A stretch of DNA of 64,000 nucleotides, taken from Paenibacillus sp. FSL H8-0537 (GTDB lineage: Bacteria; Bacillota; Bacilli; Paenibacillales; Paenibacillaceae). Below the pieces are notes generated by a model. That model worked only from the letters and a program-made list of their open reading frames with translations. It did not search any database and was not told the DNA's origin. A program made the position numbers and the translations under genes. The stretch's first letter is position 1; the number at the start of each line of letters is the position of its first letter. Positions 1 to 8,057 of this stretch are shown piece by piece. The stretch is taken from NCBI RefSeq assembly GCF_038051995.1, contig NZ_CP150290.1, positions 3,462,001 to 3,526,000 on the forward strand, given 5' to 3'.

Positions 1-840
1 TGTTCGATTGCCTCCTTTGCTTTTGTAGAGCCTCTCGGGTCTGGATCAGACCTTAATGAGACGGAGACGAAGGAGCTTTATGAGACTACGATGAAGATAA
101 CAACTGAGTTATCCGAAGAGTTTCAAGTGAGTATTCCAGCCATGGAAAAGATTCCGGCACATGCAGGTCAGTTAAAGCTCGTGTACACCAGCCGTTATTT
201 TCAGCCGCAGGCAGAAAAGCTGGATGATCGTTTTATTTTCACTGGTCCTTCGATCATAACACGTCAAGATGCTCCGGCCTTCGCGTTCGAGCTGCTTCGT
301 GAACGGTACCCTCAAACCGTGTACATTGCCATGGGTACGATTTTAAATAAGAACTTGGGTTTCTATCAGCTTTGCTTTGAAGCATTAGGGGATCTACCCG
401 TGAATGTTGTTCTATCTTCAGGGAAATACACGGATATGGATCCGCTGACGGAACAAATTCCTCCTAATTTTATCGTCAAGCCATACATTGCACAGTTGGA
501 CATGCTGCAGCATACAGATGTTTTTATTACACATGCTGGAATGAACAGCACGAGTGAGGCGCTATATTACAACGTTCCGATGGTGATGATCCCATTAACG
601 TCAGATCAGCCTCTTGTTGCAGATCGGGTACAGGAGTTGGGTGCGGGTATTACTTTGAATAAACATAACCTCAGTGCAATTGATTTGAGAGAGGCGGTAA
701 CAGAAGTCCTGCACAATTCACTTTATAAACGGCAGGCTTACCTCATCGGTGAATCTTTACGCCAGGCTGGCGGTTACAAGCGGGCTGCCGAAATGATCAT
801 GAGTCATATGGGTTCAGCCCGAGGAAGTTACACAATTTAG
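1..840 (+). CDS. Macrolide-type (MGT/YjiC) UDP-glycosyltransferase, 5' end outside window
   Basis: The frame is open from the left edge, so the N-terminal acceptor-binding part is missing and about 279 residues are visible. The C-terminal half is the nucleotide-sugar-binding Rossmann domain of GT1 enzymes: a strand ending in VYIAMGT, followed by the donor-binding signature HAGMNSTSEALYYNVPMV and then PLTSDQPLVADRV. In this family the His and the acidic/Gln pair contact the UDP-sugar. MGT/YjiC-type enzymes glucosylate small hydrophobic acceptors such as macrolides and flavonoids in the cytosol; the acceptor here cannot be read. A terminator follows directly, so this is the last gene of its transcript. 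Family call is secure, substrate unknown. Confidence 0.88.
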   Translation, partial: CSIASFAFVEPLGSGSDLNETETKELYETTMKITTELSEEFQVSIPAMEKIPAHAGQLKLVYTSRYFQPQAEKLDDRFIFTGPSIITRQDAPAFAFELLRERYPQTVYIAMGTILNKNLGFYQLCFEALGDLPVNVVLSSGKYTDMDPLTEQIPPNFIVKPYIAQLDMLQHTDVFITHAGMNSTSEALYYNVPMVMIPLTSDQPLVADRVQELGAGITLNKHNLSAIDLREAVTEVLHNSLYKRQAYLIGESLRQAGGYKRAAEMIMSHMGSARGSYTI

Positions 841-853
841 TGGTGTTCCATTC

Positions 854-880
854 AAAGTCGCTTACAAAGCGGCTTTTTTT
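854..880 (+). terminator. Rho-independent terminator of the glycosyltransferase
   Basis: The arms AAGTCGCTT and AAGCGGCTT (one G-T pair) enclose ACA and are followed by a run of T, 14 bases after the stop codon. Confidence 0.8.
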
Positions 881-887
881 GTTTTTC

Positions 888-937
888 GGAACCAAGTTCT
901 TGTCCAAAGCCAAAGCCAAGGACAAGAACTTGGTTCC
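888..937. repeat. Perfect 18-bp palindrome, copy 1 of the CAAGTTCTTGTCC repeat
   Basis: Arms at 888-905 and 920-937 are perfectly complementary around a 14-base loop. The arms contain CAAGTTCTTGTCC and its complement. A further half-site, GACAAGAACAT, lies at about 950. A second palindrome with the same core is at 4552-4605, and both sit immediately behind a terminator T-run. It is not needed for the terminator at 854-880, so it may be a protein-binding or REP-like element. Confidence 0.85.
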
Positions 938-1098
938 TTAGCCGAGAAAGACAAGAACATTGTGCCATTGTCGAATAAATTGATGTAAAGGGATTTGCAC
1001 GTTTTAGCCCAAGCCTTAGAAGCATGCAAACAAACCATTTAAAAAAGATTGTTTTAGTAATTTCAAAAGAATTTCTTAAGACTAGAAAAAAAATAAGG

Positions 1099-1126
1099 TT
1101 GACATTAAATCATTCAGTTCTATAAT
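1099..1126 (+). promoter_or_regulatory. Consensus sigma-A promoter of the D,D-carboxypeptidase
   Basis: TTGACA at 1099-1104 and TATAAT at 1121-1126 are separated by 16 bp; both hexamers are perfect. A ribosome-binding-like GGTGAG follows at 1133. A 12-codon TTG-started mini-frame (1145-1183) lies between promoter and gene; whether it is translated cannot be told. Confidence 0.75.
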
Positions 1127-1235
1127 TTGGTGAGGTGAGTTCTATTGAACTTTTGGTTGATGGAGAACATAAAGAAAGCTTAATGGGACACATCGATTTG
1201 GAGCGTCCAATGATCAGAGATGAGGATAGAGAACA

Positions 1236-2537
1236 TTGATTTTTAGAATATTCAAACCATTAATCACAGTAATCGTCGTTTGTATACTGGCAATATTTGT
1301 GTTACCGCTCGCAGTTTCAGCCACGAACCAAGGAACACTTAACTCATCGGGGATGTCTGACATACCGACTGTGGAATCATTGCATCTTAATGTTAAATCC
1401 GCCATTCTTATTGAACAAACTACAGGAGATGTTCTATTGTCCATCAACGCCGATCAGGGCTTTGCGCCGGCAAGTATGGTCAAAATGATGACAGAGTACA
1501 TTGTTGCCAAAAAAGTTAGAACAGGAGAACTATCCTGGGATGACATCGTTACAGTCACCGATCATGCATCTAAAAGCATAGGTACCCGTGCATTTCTTGC
1601 AGAAGGAGATCAGCATACGGTAAAAGAACTGTACACCGCAATGGCAGTGGGATCCGCGAATGATGCTGCCATTGCTCTTTCTGAGCATGTATCGGGCACA
1701 GAACAGAACTTTGTAACACTTATGAATGAGGAAGCCAAACGCATGGAACTGACTAAAACCCATTTTATCAATGCTACCGGACTGAGCCGCGCTGACATGC
1801 CAGAAGGCTTTCTCCCTGATGAAATGGGAGAAACGCTGATGTCAGCAAAAGACGCGGCCACATTGGCGAAAAACCTTATTCAAGATGAACCAGATTATGC
1901 TGATGTCACAGCCATTCCTGTTTACAAGATGCGTAAGTCCGATAAAGATCCAATTGTCAATTCAAACCGGATGCTAGAGACTAACAAAGCTATTCCGAGT
2001 TATGCTTATGAGGGCTTGGATGGGCTCAAGACAGGATATACCGAAAGCGCAGGCTATTGCTTTACCGGAACTGCAGAGCGCAATGGTATGCGTTTAATCA
2101 GTGTTGTCATGGGGACTCCATCGATGGGGAGCCGCTTCGAAGAGACGGCAAAGGTATTAGACTATGGATTCAATCACTTTACAATGAACCAAGTAATTCC
2201 TGCTGGGAGTTTAGTCACTGGGATGGAAACATCTCCTGTCAAGGGTGGGAAAGAAAAAAATGTTCAGATAGTAACAAAAGATGATGTTTATTTTATTCTC
2301 CCGAAATCAGATGTATCTACCCAACCTATTGCTACAGTCAATTTAGTTCCTGGTGGGCTCGCTGCCCCTGTGGTAGCTGGTACAAAAGCTGGAACGGCGA
2401 CATTTACTTACGTAGTCAAAGGGCAAAGCGTCGTACAATTAAGAACGGTTGATTTAATCACTGAGCGAACAGTGGAGAAAGAAAACTGGTTTATGTTACT
2501 TCTTCGGTCAATTGGTGGTTTTTTTAGTGCTGATTAA
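1236..2537 (+). CDS. D-alanyl-D-alanine carboxypeptidase (PBP5/DacA family)
   Basis: This low-molecular-weight penicillin-binding protein trims the terminal D-Ala from peptidoglycan stem peptides outside the membrane. The three active-site motifs are present: SMVK (Ser80 to Lys83), SAN (140-142) and KTG (265-267). An N-terminal hydrophobic segment (about 8-29) is a signal peptide, and the last 20 residues (WFMLLLRSIGGFF) look like the amphipathic membrane anchor of PBP5 proteins, after a beta-rich C-terminal domain. The length of 433 residues is normal. The start is TTG, chosen because GAGGAT precedes it by about 8 bases. It follows a consensus promoter and appears to be a single-gene transcript. 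Confidence 0.93.
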   Translation: MIFRIFKPLITVIVVCILAIFVLPLAVSATNQGTLNSSGMSDIPTVESLHLNVKSAILIEQTTGDVLLSINADQGFAPASMVKMMTEYIVAKKVRTGELSWDDIVTVTDHASKSIGTRAFLAEGDQHTVKELYTAMAVGSANDAAIALSEHVSGTEQNFVTLMNEEAKRMELTKTHFINATGLSRADMPEGFLPDEMGETLMSAKDAATLAKNLIQDEPDYADVTAIPVYKMRKSDKDPIVNSNRMLETNKAIPSYAYEGLDGLKTGYTESAGYCFTGTAERNGMRLISVVMGTPSMGSRFEETAKVLDYGFNHFTMNQVIPAGSLVTGMETSPVKGGKEKNVQIVTKDDVYFILPKSDVSTQPIATVNLVPGGLAAPVVAGTKAGTATFTYVVKGQSVVQLRTVDLITERTVEKENWFMLLLRSIGGFFSAD

Positions 2538-3093
2538 CAGTGTCAAGATGCTTTGAAAGATTATGAATTGGAGAACGAATAAGTCTTTTAATTTGAACGG
2601 AATGATAAACAAAAAAGAAATATACAGCAGGACGATTTCGAGTGGAGACTAATCCCGATACTTGATCAGTTGAATATAAGAAGTCTTGCTAAGTCACTCC
2701 ATGATTGAAACCATTTTCGAGCAGGCAAGAAGCTGCCAAGTTAGAAGAGGGGTTTAAACTCGTCTTCTTTCATAAGTTGTCTCTTACAACCGATGGCATA
2801 CAGGTAACCACTCCTGATTTTCCATCGGTTGTTCTATTTATTGTAATGAAATTTATTGCAGTAAAAAGCTTTTTTCAGAATGAAGATTTTTTCTTCGAGT
2901 AAAAGGGATGTAAGTTTGACCGCTTTTACAGTTAATTATATATGTTCTTGTACTCCGACAACTGGACATATAAGAAGTCTTGATGGACAAGGATTTTAGT
3001 TTTCATTTATACATATGTATGAAATACAATGTAATATTTAGCAGATAAAATTTATAATTTTGTCTATTCTATTATTAAATAGCTTCTTAAATA
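2538..3093. other. Intergenic region with a possible terminator and a short direct repeat
   Basis: No convincing gene is visible. An 11-bp inverted repeat (2786-2796 / 2822-2832, ACAACCGATGG) with a T-rich tail could end the carboxypeptidase transcript. The 15-mer ATATAAGAAGTCTTG occurs at 2674-2688 and again at 2968-2982. The segment around 3000-3090 is very AT-rich and contains the palindrome TACATATGTA. Confidence 0.5.
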
Positions 3094-3297
3094 TTGTGTT
3101 ACATAGGAGGGGGAATTATTGCTAACGGTTATTATCATATAATGTTTATTCAACAAGGGTTACGTATGTTGGGCTTGCCGCTGCTAGGCTTTAGACCAAC
3201 ACTCGATGTGCTTCTGAGAGAGGGCGCTACTGGACAATTACCTGGAAAGCGGTCAGCGGAGGCCTTTCGTCAGGTGGTCGCCGAAATTTTCGATTAA
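3094..3297 (+). pseudogene. Short ORF, probable 3' fragment of a lost gene
   Basis: This frame of 67 codons has a protein-like C-terminal half (GFRPTLDVLLREGATGQLPG followed by a basic-acidic helix), but the N-terminal half looks non-coding in origin. A strong AGGAGGGGG at about 3104 lies inside the frame and is not followed by a normal start codon, while the ATG at 3094 has no ribosome binding site. I do not recognise the family. The best reading is the surviving end of a longer gene, or a small gene with an unusual start. It lies 47 bases upstream of the kinase gene in the same direction. Confidence 0.35.
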
Positions 3298-3344
3298 AAA
3301 AATTATGCAACTACTTAACTTATGAATGAAAGAAGGTGTAGGAA

Positions 3345-4361
3345 ATGTTACGAGAAATTAAAGAGCAATTCACTGAAGAGATCCTTACCGAAGCAATAAA
3401 GCGATATGACATTAATAATGACACTGTTCGTTCATTGGGCGGTTATGAAAGCTTTGTTTATGAATACCAGAAAAACAACGCATTTTTCATATTAAAAATC
3501 TCACATACAATTAGAAGATCAAGAAATAATATACGGGGTGAAATTGAATTTTTAAATTTTCTGTCGAATAAAGGACTTGCAGTTTCAAATGCTGTTCCAT
3601 CGACCAGGGGTAACATGGTTGAAGAAATTGCTGCAGAAAATGGTTCGTTCCTAGCCATTTCATACGAAATGTCTCTTGGAAAAGAAGTGTCGGATGAAGA
3701 TTGGAATGAATCGCTTTACGAAAAATGGGGCGAATTTCTTGGGAAAATCCATCATGCCACAAAGGGTTATGAATGGAGTAATCCGGCGTTTAAACGACAA
3801 GCCTGGGACCAAGAAGTTCAATTAAAGGCGGAGAAATACCTGCGACCTGATGATGTAATGATTTCAATTCTAAAAGAAAGATTAACAAAACTTACTTCTC
3901 TGCCCAAGTCCAAAGATACATACGGTTTGACTCATACTGATTTTCATCAAAGTAATTTTTATCTGCATAACGGAGACATTTATTTGTTCGATTTTGATGA
4001 TTACGGTTATACGTATTTCGTAAACGATATTGGGATTACATTGTATTATGCACTTTCTTATCCGTTTAAGGAATTTGAAAATAAAGCGGAATATTATAAA
4101 TTGTTTTTCCGCCATTTTATGAAAGGATATCTGAAGGAAAATACAATCCAAGAAGAAGAAATAGTATATTTACAAGATTCTATTAAACTTCGTCATGCAT
4201 TGCTGTATATTAATTTTCATCAAGCAAACGATGTGTCAAATTTGGATGAAGAATCAATGAACTGGTTAAAAGAGCTTCAACGAGTAGCCGCTTCTGATGA
4301 CCCTATGCTGCCGATTGATTTTGTTCAAGAATTTAAAAGCATTTATAATAGTATTCATTAA
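3345..4361 (+). CDS. Aminoglycoside-phosphotransferase-like kinase (APH/choline kinase fold)
   Basis: The 338-residue protein has the hallmarks of APH-fold kinases: an ATP-binding N-lobe with FFILKIS (the lysine that positions ATP), the catalytic loop LTHTDFHQSNFY (about 194-205, pattern HxDxxxxN) and the metal-binding segment LFDFDDYGY. Such enzymes phosphorylate hydroxyls of small molecules, including aminoglycosides, homoserine and spore-coat-associated substrates. Nothing here identifies the substrate, so resistance should not be assumed. GAAAGAAGG precedes the ATG at good spacing. It is followed by a strong terminator and stands alone. Confidence 0.82.
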   Translation: MLREIKEQFTEEILTEAIKRYDINNDTVRSLGGYESFVYEYQKNNAFFILKISHTIRRSRNNIRGEIEFLNFLSNKGLAVSNAVPSTRGNMVEEIAAENGSFLAISYEMSLGKEVSDEDWNESLYEKWGEFLGKIHHATKGYEWSNPAFKRQAWDQEVQLKAEKYLRPDDVMISILKERLTKLTSLPKSKDTYGLTHTDFHQSNFYLHNGDIYLFDFDDYGYTYFVNDIGITLYYALSYPFKEFENKAEYYKLFFRHFMKGYLKENTIQEEEIVYLQDSIKLRHALLYINFHQANDVSNLDEESMNWLKELQRVAASDDPMLPIDFVQEFKSIYNSIH

Positions 4362-4407
4362 CCTGGGAGCATCGCATTTTACTAAAGTAGGGGTAGGGTC
4401 TGACTCA

Positions 4408-4444
4408 ACACAGCCGGCTCATAGGGGCCGGCTGTGTGTTTTTT
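4408..4444 (+). terminator. Strong Rho-independent terminator behind the kinase
   Basis: Eleven-base arms ACACAGCCGGC and GCCGGCTGTGT are followed by a six-T run. Confidence 0.9.
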
Positions 4445-4525
4445 AACTTATATTTTTTTGATAAAAAATGGTGTTATTTAGTGTATGACACTAAGTGTCA
4501 AAGGACAAGAACATATATGCATTAG

Positions 4526-4551
4526 AAACCGCGTAAATTGCGGTTTTTTTG
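4526..4551 (+). terminator. Second hairpin terminator, adjoining palindrome copy 2
   Basis: AAACCGC and GCGGTTT enclose a seven-base loop and run into a T tract. No gene lies between this and the terminator at 4408, so it probably travels with the adjacent palindrome, as at 854-937. Confidence 0.6.
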
Positions 4552-4605
4552 TTTAAGGATACAAGTTCTTGTCCAAACTCGAGGACAAGAACTTGTATCC
4601 TTAAA
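4552..4605. repeat. Perfect 23-bp palindrome, copy 2 of the CAAGTTCTTGTCC repeat
   Basis: Arms at 4552-4574 and 4583-4605 are perfectly complementary around the 8-base loop AAACTCGA. The inner 13 bases of each arm match the palindrome at 888-937. An extra half-site GGACAAGAACAT lies upstream at 4503-4514; in copy 1 the extra half-site is downstream. A separate small inverted repeat, TGACACT-A-AGTGTCA, lies at about 4486-4500. Confidence 0.85.
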
Positions 4606-4749
4606 ATTTGTGGCTGTTCTCCAAATGAATATACAAATATATAAGGCTCACACTTACAATATCATATTTAAGGGTTCCTATAATTCATGAATCTAACGGA
4701 AGGAAGTCAGCATGGGTGAAGTGGATCGGAGTGGTACTGAAATCTAAGA

Positions 4750-4787
4750 AGCTCACTTTAAATCAGTCATTGATTTCAAAGTGAGCT
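4750..4787 (-). terminator. Hairpin at the 3' end of the TetR gene
   Basis: Arms at 4750-4765 and 4771-4787 form a stem of about 16 bp with one bulge, five bases beyond the stop codon of the minus-strand regulator gene. The T-run is weak. Confidence 0.55.
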
Positions 4788-4792
4788 GTTTG

Positions 4793-5362
4793 CTATTCTA
4801 ACATGATTTTTTCGTTAATTAATTGGTAATAATATTGATCCATCTGTTCTGCTGTCATATCTTCTTCGAAATGATATATCCACCACGTCACAAGTAAACT
4901 AATGACCCCCGAGTGATATTCGGCTAAAAGTTCTATCGGAAGCAAAAATTGTTTACCTCTTTTCTTTAGTTCCAGAAGATCCCGTTTGGATATTTCTCCG
5001 ATATAATTTTTGAAAAAATCAGTAAACCCCTTATCATTCTTCTGGTTCTGTACCATCGGCTCAAGTAAATTTTCCAACATGATTCTAGATAAGCTTTGCA
5101 AAGGCTGCCGCAGCCGATCTTCGATATTCATTAGTAAATAATCCTGAAGCACCCAGGTTAGGGTCGAGTTTAACAGCGCGAATTTATCCTCAAAATGTTT
5201 GTAAAACGTTGTACGGTGAACCATGGCTTTGTCACATATTTCATTAATCGTGATAGTACTGAATAGTTTGCCTTGCTCGGATAAGAGATCTTTAAGTGCC
5301 ATTGTTAACAATTTGTGAGTTCGGGCAACTCTTAAATCAACCTTTTTCTCAATAATTTTCAT
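4793..5362 (-). CDS. TetR/AcrR-family transcriptional regulator
   Basis: The 189-residue protein has the N-terminal TetR helix-turn-helix: ITINEICDKAMVHRTTFYKHFEDKFALL (about 36-65) fits the signature in which TTFYKHF is the recognition helix. The C-terminal part (about 70-189) is helical and resembles the TetR_C_8 type seen in DhaS-like regulators. It is divergent from the FAD monooxygenase gene 156 bp away, the usual arrangement for a repressor that controls its neighbour and itself. The effector is unknown. Confidence 0.88.
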   Translation of the reverse strand: MKIIEKKVDLRVARTHKLLTMALKDLLSEQGKLFSTITINEICDKAMVHRTTFYKHFEDKFALLNSTLTWVLQDYLLMNIEDRLRQPLQSLSRIMLENLLEPMVQNQKNDKGFTDFFKNYIGEISKRDLLELKKRGKQFLLPIELLAEYHSGVISLLVTWWIYHFEEDMTAEQMDQYYYQLINEKIMLE

Positions 5363-5518
5363 CTACACCTCTTCCATATCGTAGTTTAACTATATAGCAT
5401 CTCTATATTGATTCTTACCAGAAGAGAGATTTTTAATATATACTGGTATTATAAACAATATTTTTAGTGGTCTACAATCGTAGATAAAACATAATTTTGA
5501 AGAAAGGATGAAGTTGAG
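5363..5518. promoter_or_regulatory. Divergent promoter region with a candidate TetR operator
   Basis: The shared control region of the regulator and the monooxygenase is AT-rich. It contains the perfect inverted repeat TCTAC-AATC-GTAGA (5471-5484) about 35 bp upstream of the monooxygenase start. A related, looser arrangement (ATCTAC at 5361, GTAG at 5381) overlaps the start of the regulator gene. Assigning them as TetR operators is inference from symmetry and position. Confidence 0.5.
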
Positions 5519-7033
5519 ATGTCTGACATGAAAAAAGCGGTAGTGATTGGGGCAGGGATTGCAGGATTGATTACTGCAAGAATGTTATCTGAATATTATG
5601 AAGAAGTATGTGTTATTGAAAGAGATGAATTCCCTTCGGAGCCGCTGAACCGGCAGGGTGTACCTCAATCTTATCATCCACATCGTGTACAACCACGCGG
5701 CGGACTCATTATGGAAAATTACTTTCCAGGGTATAATGACGAATTGATCGCATTAGGCGCAATCTCTTCACACGAAGAGAAGCTTGTGGTTATCAATCGA
5801 TACGGTACATTAGTTAATAAGGAGGATGCTTCTTCCTTTAAAAATGCATCGTGCAGCAGAGCTCTACTGGAATGGGTGCTGCGCAAGCGAATCCAGAACA
5901 TTTCTCATATAAGCTTCTTAACAAGTACGGAAGTTACCGGGCTAATGGTATCTGAAGATCAGCGTTCCATTACAGGCATTTATACAAAAGAAAGAAGCGG
6001 GGATAAACAGGAAGAACGAATTCCAGCCGATATGGTTATTGATGCCTCCGGACGTTCTTCCAAATTGATCAGATGGCTTGATAAGATAGGATTGTCTGTG
6101 CCGGAACCGGAGGTGCTGAAGGTATCTCTTGGTTACAGTACCCGCTATTACAAAATAAAATCATCTATTCCGAACGAATGGGTGATGTCTGATTCAGATC
6201 CTGAACAAGGTATTCGTGCAGGCATATTTACGCGCATTGAGGATGATATCGCTGGACTCATTCTTTTCAATGCTGGAGGAGATGAGTATCCGTCCACTCA
6301 GCCAGAGGAGTTTCAAGAACAACTCAAACATTTGTTTGCTTCAGATAAAATTGTAGAGTTGATGGAACGGGTGGAGCCTGTGCAAGGGCCACGCGGATAC
6401 CGTATATCCGAGTCTGTTCGTCAGCATTTTGAACTCATGGAGACTTGGCCCTCTGGATTACTCGTCCTTGGCGATGCTTTTTGCAGCTTCGATCCAATTC
6501 ATGGACAAGGTATCACAGTTGCTGCAATTGAAGCGGAGACTATAGGGAAATGTTTAGAGACACAACAAACACATCCTGATCCACAGTTTGAGCGAAAAGT
6601 GTTAATTCGTATGCAGCAGGCTATCGAACCGGCTTGGTGGTTAAGTTCTGTGGCCGACCTGCGTTGGAAAGGGGTTGAGCATGGTGGGCCATTCGAATTG
6701 AAAGGAGTTGCTTTTGCTCAGAAATATATCAATTTGTTTACGAAGCAGGCAATGAAAAAATCTTATCAGGAACAAGATAATCATCTCTTTTTTATGCAGT
6801 TCCTGATGAATGCTTTAATCCTTCCTCCAAGTGAATATTTTAATAGTGATATCCTGAACATGATTCTGAACGACAACGGTTCAGAAGAAGAAATGGAGTT
6901 AAGAGCTGAACTTGGTGTGCTAAATCCGGATTTGTTCCAGCAAAGATTAGATGAAATCATTCCATCATTTCAACTGGAATATGATGAACAAATCAAGAAA
7001 CTACTCGAATCATTACAGCCTGCTACGAGCTAA
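5519..7033 (+). CDS. FAD-dependent monooxygenase/oxidoreductase (squalene- or polyether-epoxidase-like)
   Basis: The 504-residue protein starts with the FAD-binding Rossmann motif GAGIAGLITARML (about 11-23), with ERDEF for the ribose-binding acidic residue. It carries the second FAD signature LGDAFCSFDPIHGQGITVAA (about 319-338), the GD...P..GQG motif of class A flavoprotein monooxygenases. Related proteins include polyether epoxidases and aromatic hydroxylases. The C-terminal 130 residues are helical and less conserved. AAAGGATGAAG precedes the ATG. It is divergent from a TetR gene, suggesting induction by a small molecule, perhaps the substrate. Specific reaction not assignable. Confidence 0.8.
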   Translation: MSDMKKAVVIGAGIAGLITARMLSEYYEEVCVIERDEFPSEPLNRQGVPQSYHPHRVQPRGGLIMENYFPGYNDELIALGAISSHEEKLVVINRYGTLVNKEDASSFKNASCSRALLEWVLRKRIQNISHISFLTSTEVTGLMVSEDQRSITGIYTKERSGDKQEERIPADMVIDASGRSSKLIRWLDKIGLSVPEPEVLKVSLGYSTRYYKIKSSIPNEWVMSDSDPEQGIRAGIFTRIEDDIAGLILFNAGGDEYPSTQPEEFQEQLKHLFASDKIVELMERVEPVQGPRGYRISESVRQHFELMETWPSGLLVLGDAFCSFDPIHGQGITVAAIEAETIGKCLETQQTHPDPQFERKVLIRMQQAIEPAWWLSSVADLRWKGVEHGGPFELKGVAFAQKYINLFTKQAMKKSYQEQDNHLFFMQFLMNALILPPSEYFNSDILNMILNDNGSEEEMELRAELGVLNPDLFQQRLDEIIPSFQLEYDEQIKKLLESLQPATS

Positions 7034-7092
7034 TAAAACAACTGGAAAGTTGTTTGTGTAGGAATGGTAAGCCCTGTATCAAAATGTAGAGG

Positions 7093-7126
7093 AACCCAGG
7101 TCATTCAAAGACCTCGGGTTTCTTTT
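7093..7126 (+). terminator. Terminator behind the FAD monooxygenase
   Basis: AACCCAGGTC and GACCTCGGGTT pair (one bulge) and run into TTTCTTTT, 60 bases after the stop. Confidence 0.75.
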
Positions 7127-7369
7127 CGTATGCATTCCAACGACGATTTGTTTCATCTTTTTAGTTCGTCTATAATTATTACTAAGATAAATGAAAATGA
7201 GGGAACTCCATGGATTTATTTGAAAAAGGTCGTTGATGCAGTCCAAGAAAATGGATCTAAAATAGGAATGTAAATTAGCATTATGAATGAAACCTCAGAT
7301 AATGATACAAATATGATCCAATAATCATTATATACATTTACACAAAACCCGTATTTCTTTTAGTTTATT
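7127..7369. other. Intergenic relic and inverted copy of the AAATACGGGTTTTGTG repeat
   Basis: A plus-strand open stretch ending at 7273 (WIYLKKVVDAVQENG) has no start codon or ribosome binding site and could be the tail of a lost gene. At 7338-7367 lies a 30-bp sequence that is the exact reverse complement of 29135-29164. No other gene is visible. Confidence 0.45.
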
Positions 7370-8029
7370 TTATTCTATACTCCCGTGTATGGCATTTAAA
7401 TTTTTTAGAACATCACTTGATTTTATAGCAGATACTCCGATACTTATAATTTCTTCTATCCCTTTGTTGTATATACCTGATATAGCATCGACGGTCATAA
7501 CTACTTTGAAATCCCTCTCACTAGCTTCATACATACTTGTTCGCGGACAGTTAGGGAAGTTGCATCCAGCAAAAATTAAAGTATCAATACCTTTCTGAAC
7601 GAGGAATTCTTCAAGATATGTTTGGTAGAACGCTCCCCATCTAGGTTTGTACATCACCCAATCATATTCACCCAATTGTTGAAATTGACCATTGAGGAGT
7701 AGGTCCCCATTGAGGACTGGACTATCTGCTGGCTTAATTTCGCTTACTAGATCAGCACCAGTTGTATTGGGTACAACAAAATGAAATCCATTTTCCACTA
7801 TTTCTCTGCGACAAAGATCTACATTAGATCCATCTGCTTTATACAATCGAATGACGTGAATGATTGGCTGCTTTGCTCTGCGATATGCTTCTACTAGCTG
7901 CTTCATCGTTGGTAAAATAGCGGCAGTTCCTGGTACCTCGGCTTTGGAACCGGGAAGGGAGTTATCATTTTGGATGTCAATTGTAATTAATGCACTACGC
8001 ATCCAATTAGGCTCAGTATAATGTGACAT
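7370..8029 (-). CDS. Isochorismatase-family cysteine hydrolase
   Basis: The 219-residue protein fits the isochorismatase-like superfamily. The catalytic triad is readable: Asp in LITIDIQND (about 16-20), Lys in YKPRWGAF (about 127-134) and the nucleophilic Cys in FPNCPRTSMYEASERDF (about 158-174). The family includes nicotinamidases, N-carbamoyl hydrolases and true isochorismatases; no siderophore genes are nearby, so isochorismate is not an obvious substrate. It lies 28 bases downstream of a CynX-type MFS gene on the same strand, pointing to joint uptake or export and hydrolysis of one small amide or cyanate-like compound (inference). Confidence 0.85.
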   Translation of the reverse strand: MSHYTEPNWMRSALITIDIQNDNSLPGSKAEVPGTAAILPTMKQLVEAYRRAKQPIIHVIRLYKADGSNVDLCRREIVENGFHFVVPNTTGADLVSEIKPADSPVLNGDLLLNGQFQQLGEYDWVMYKPRWGAFYQTYLEEFLVQKGIDTLIFAGCNFPNCPRTSMYEASERDFKVVMTVDAISGIYNKGIEEIISIGVSAIKSSDVLKNLNAIHGSIE

Positions 8030-8057
8030 ACGATCATCCTTTCGAAAAATGCTTATA

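Noticed and set aside
1145..1183. Twelve-codon TTG-started mini-frame upstream of the carboxypeptidase
   Set aside because: A GGTGAG lies close, but nothing indicates attenuation or a conserved peptide; too short to support.
2705..2902. 65-codon plus-strand frame after the carboxypeptidase
   Set aside because: It spans a probable terminator hairpin and has no ribosome binding site.
3345..4361. Aminoglycoside resistance gene
   Set aside because: Only the kinase fold is visible; the same motifs occur in many housekeeping kinases.
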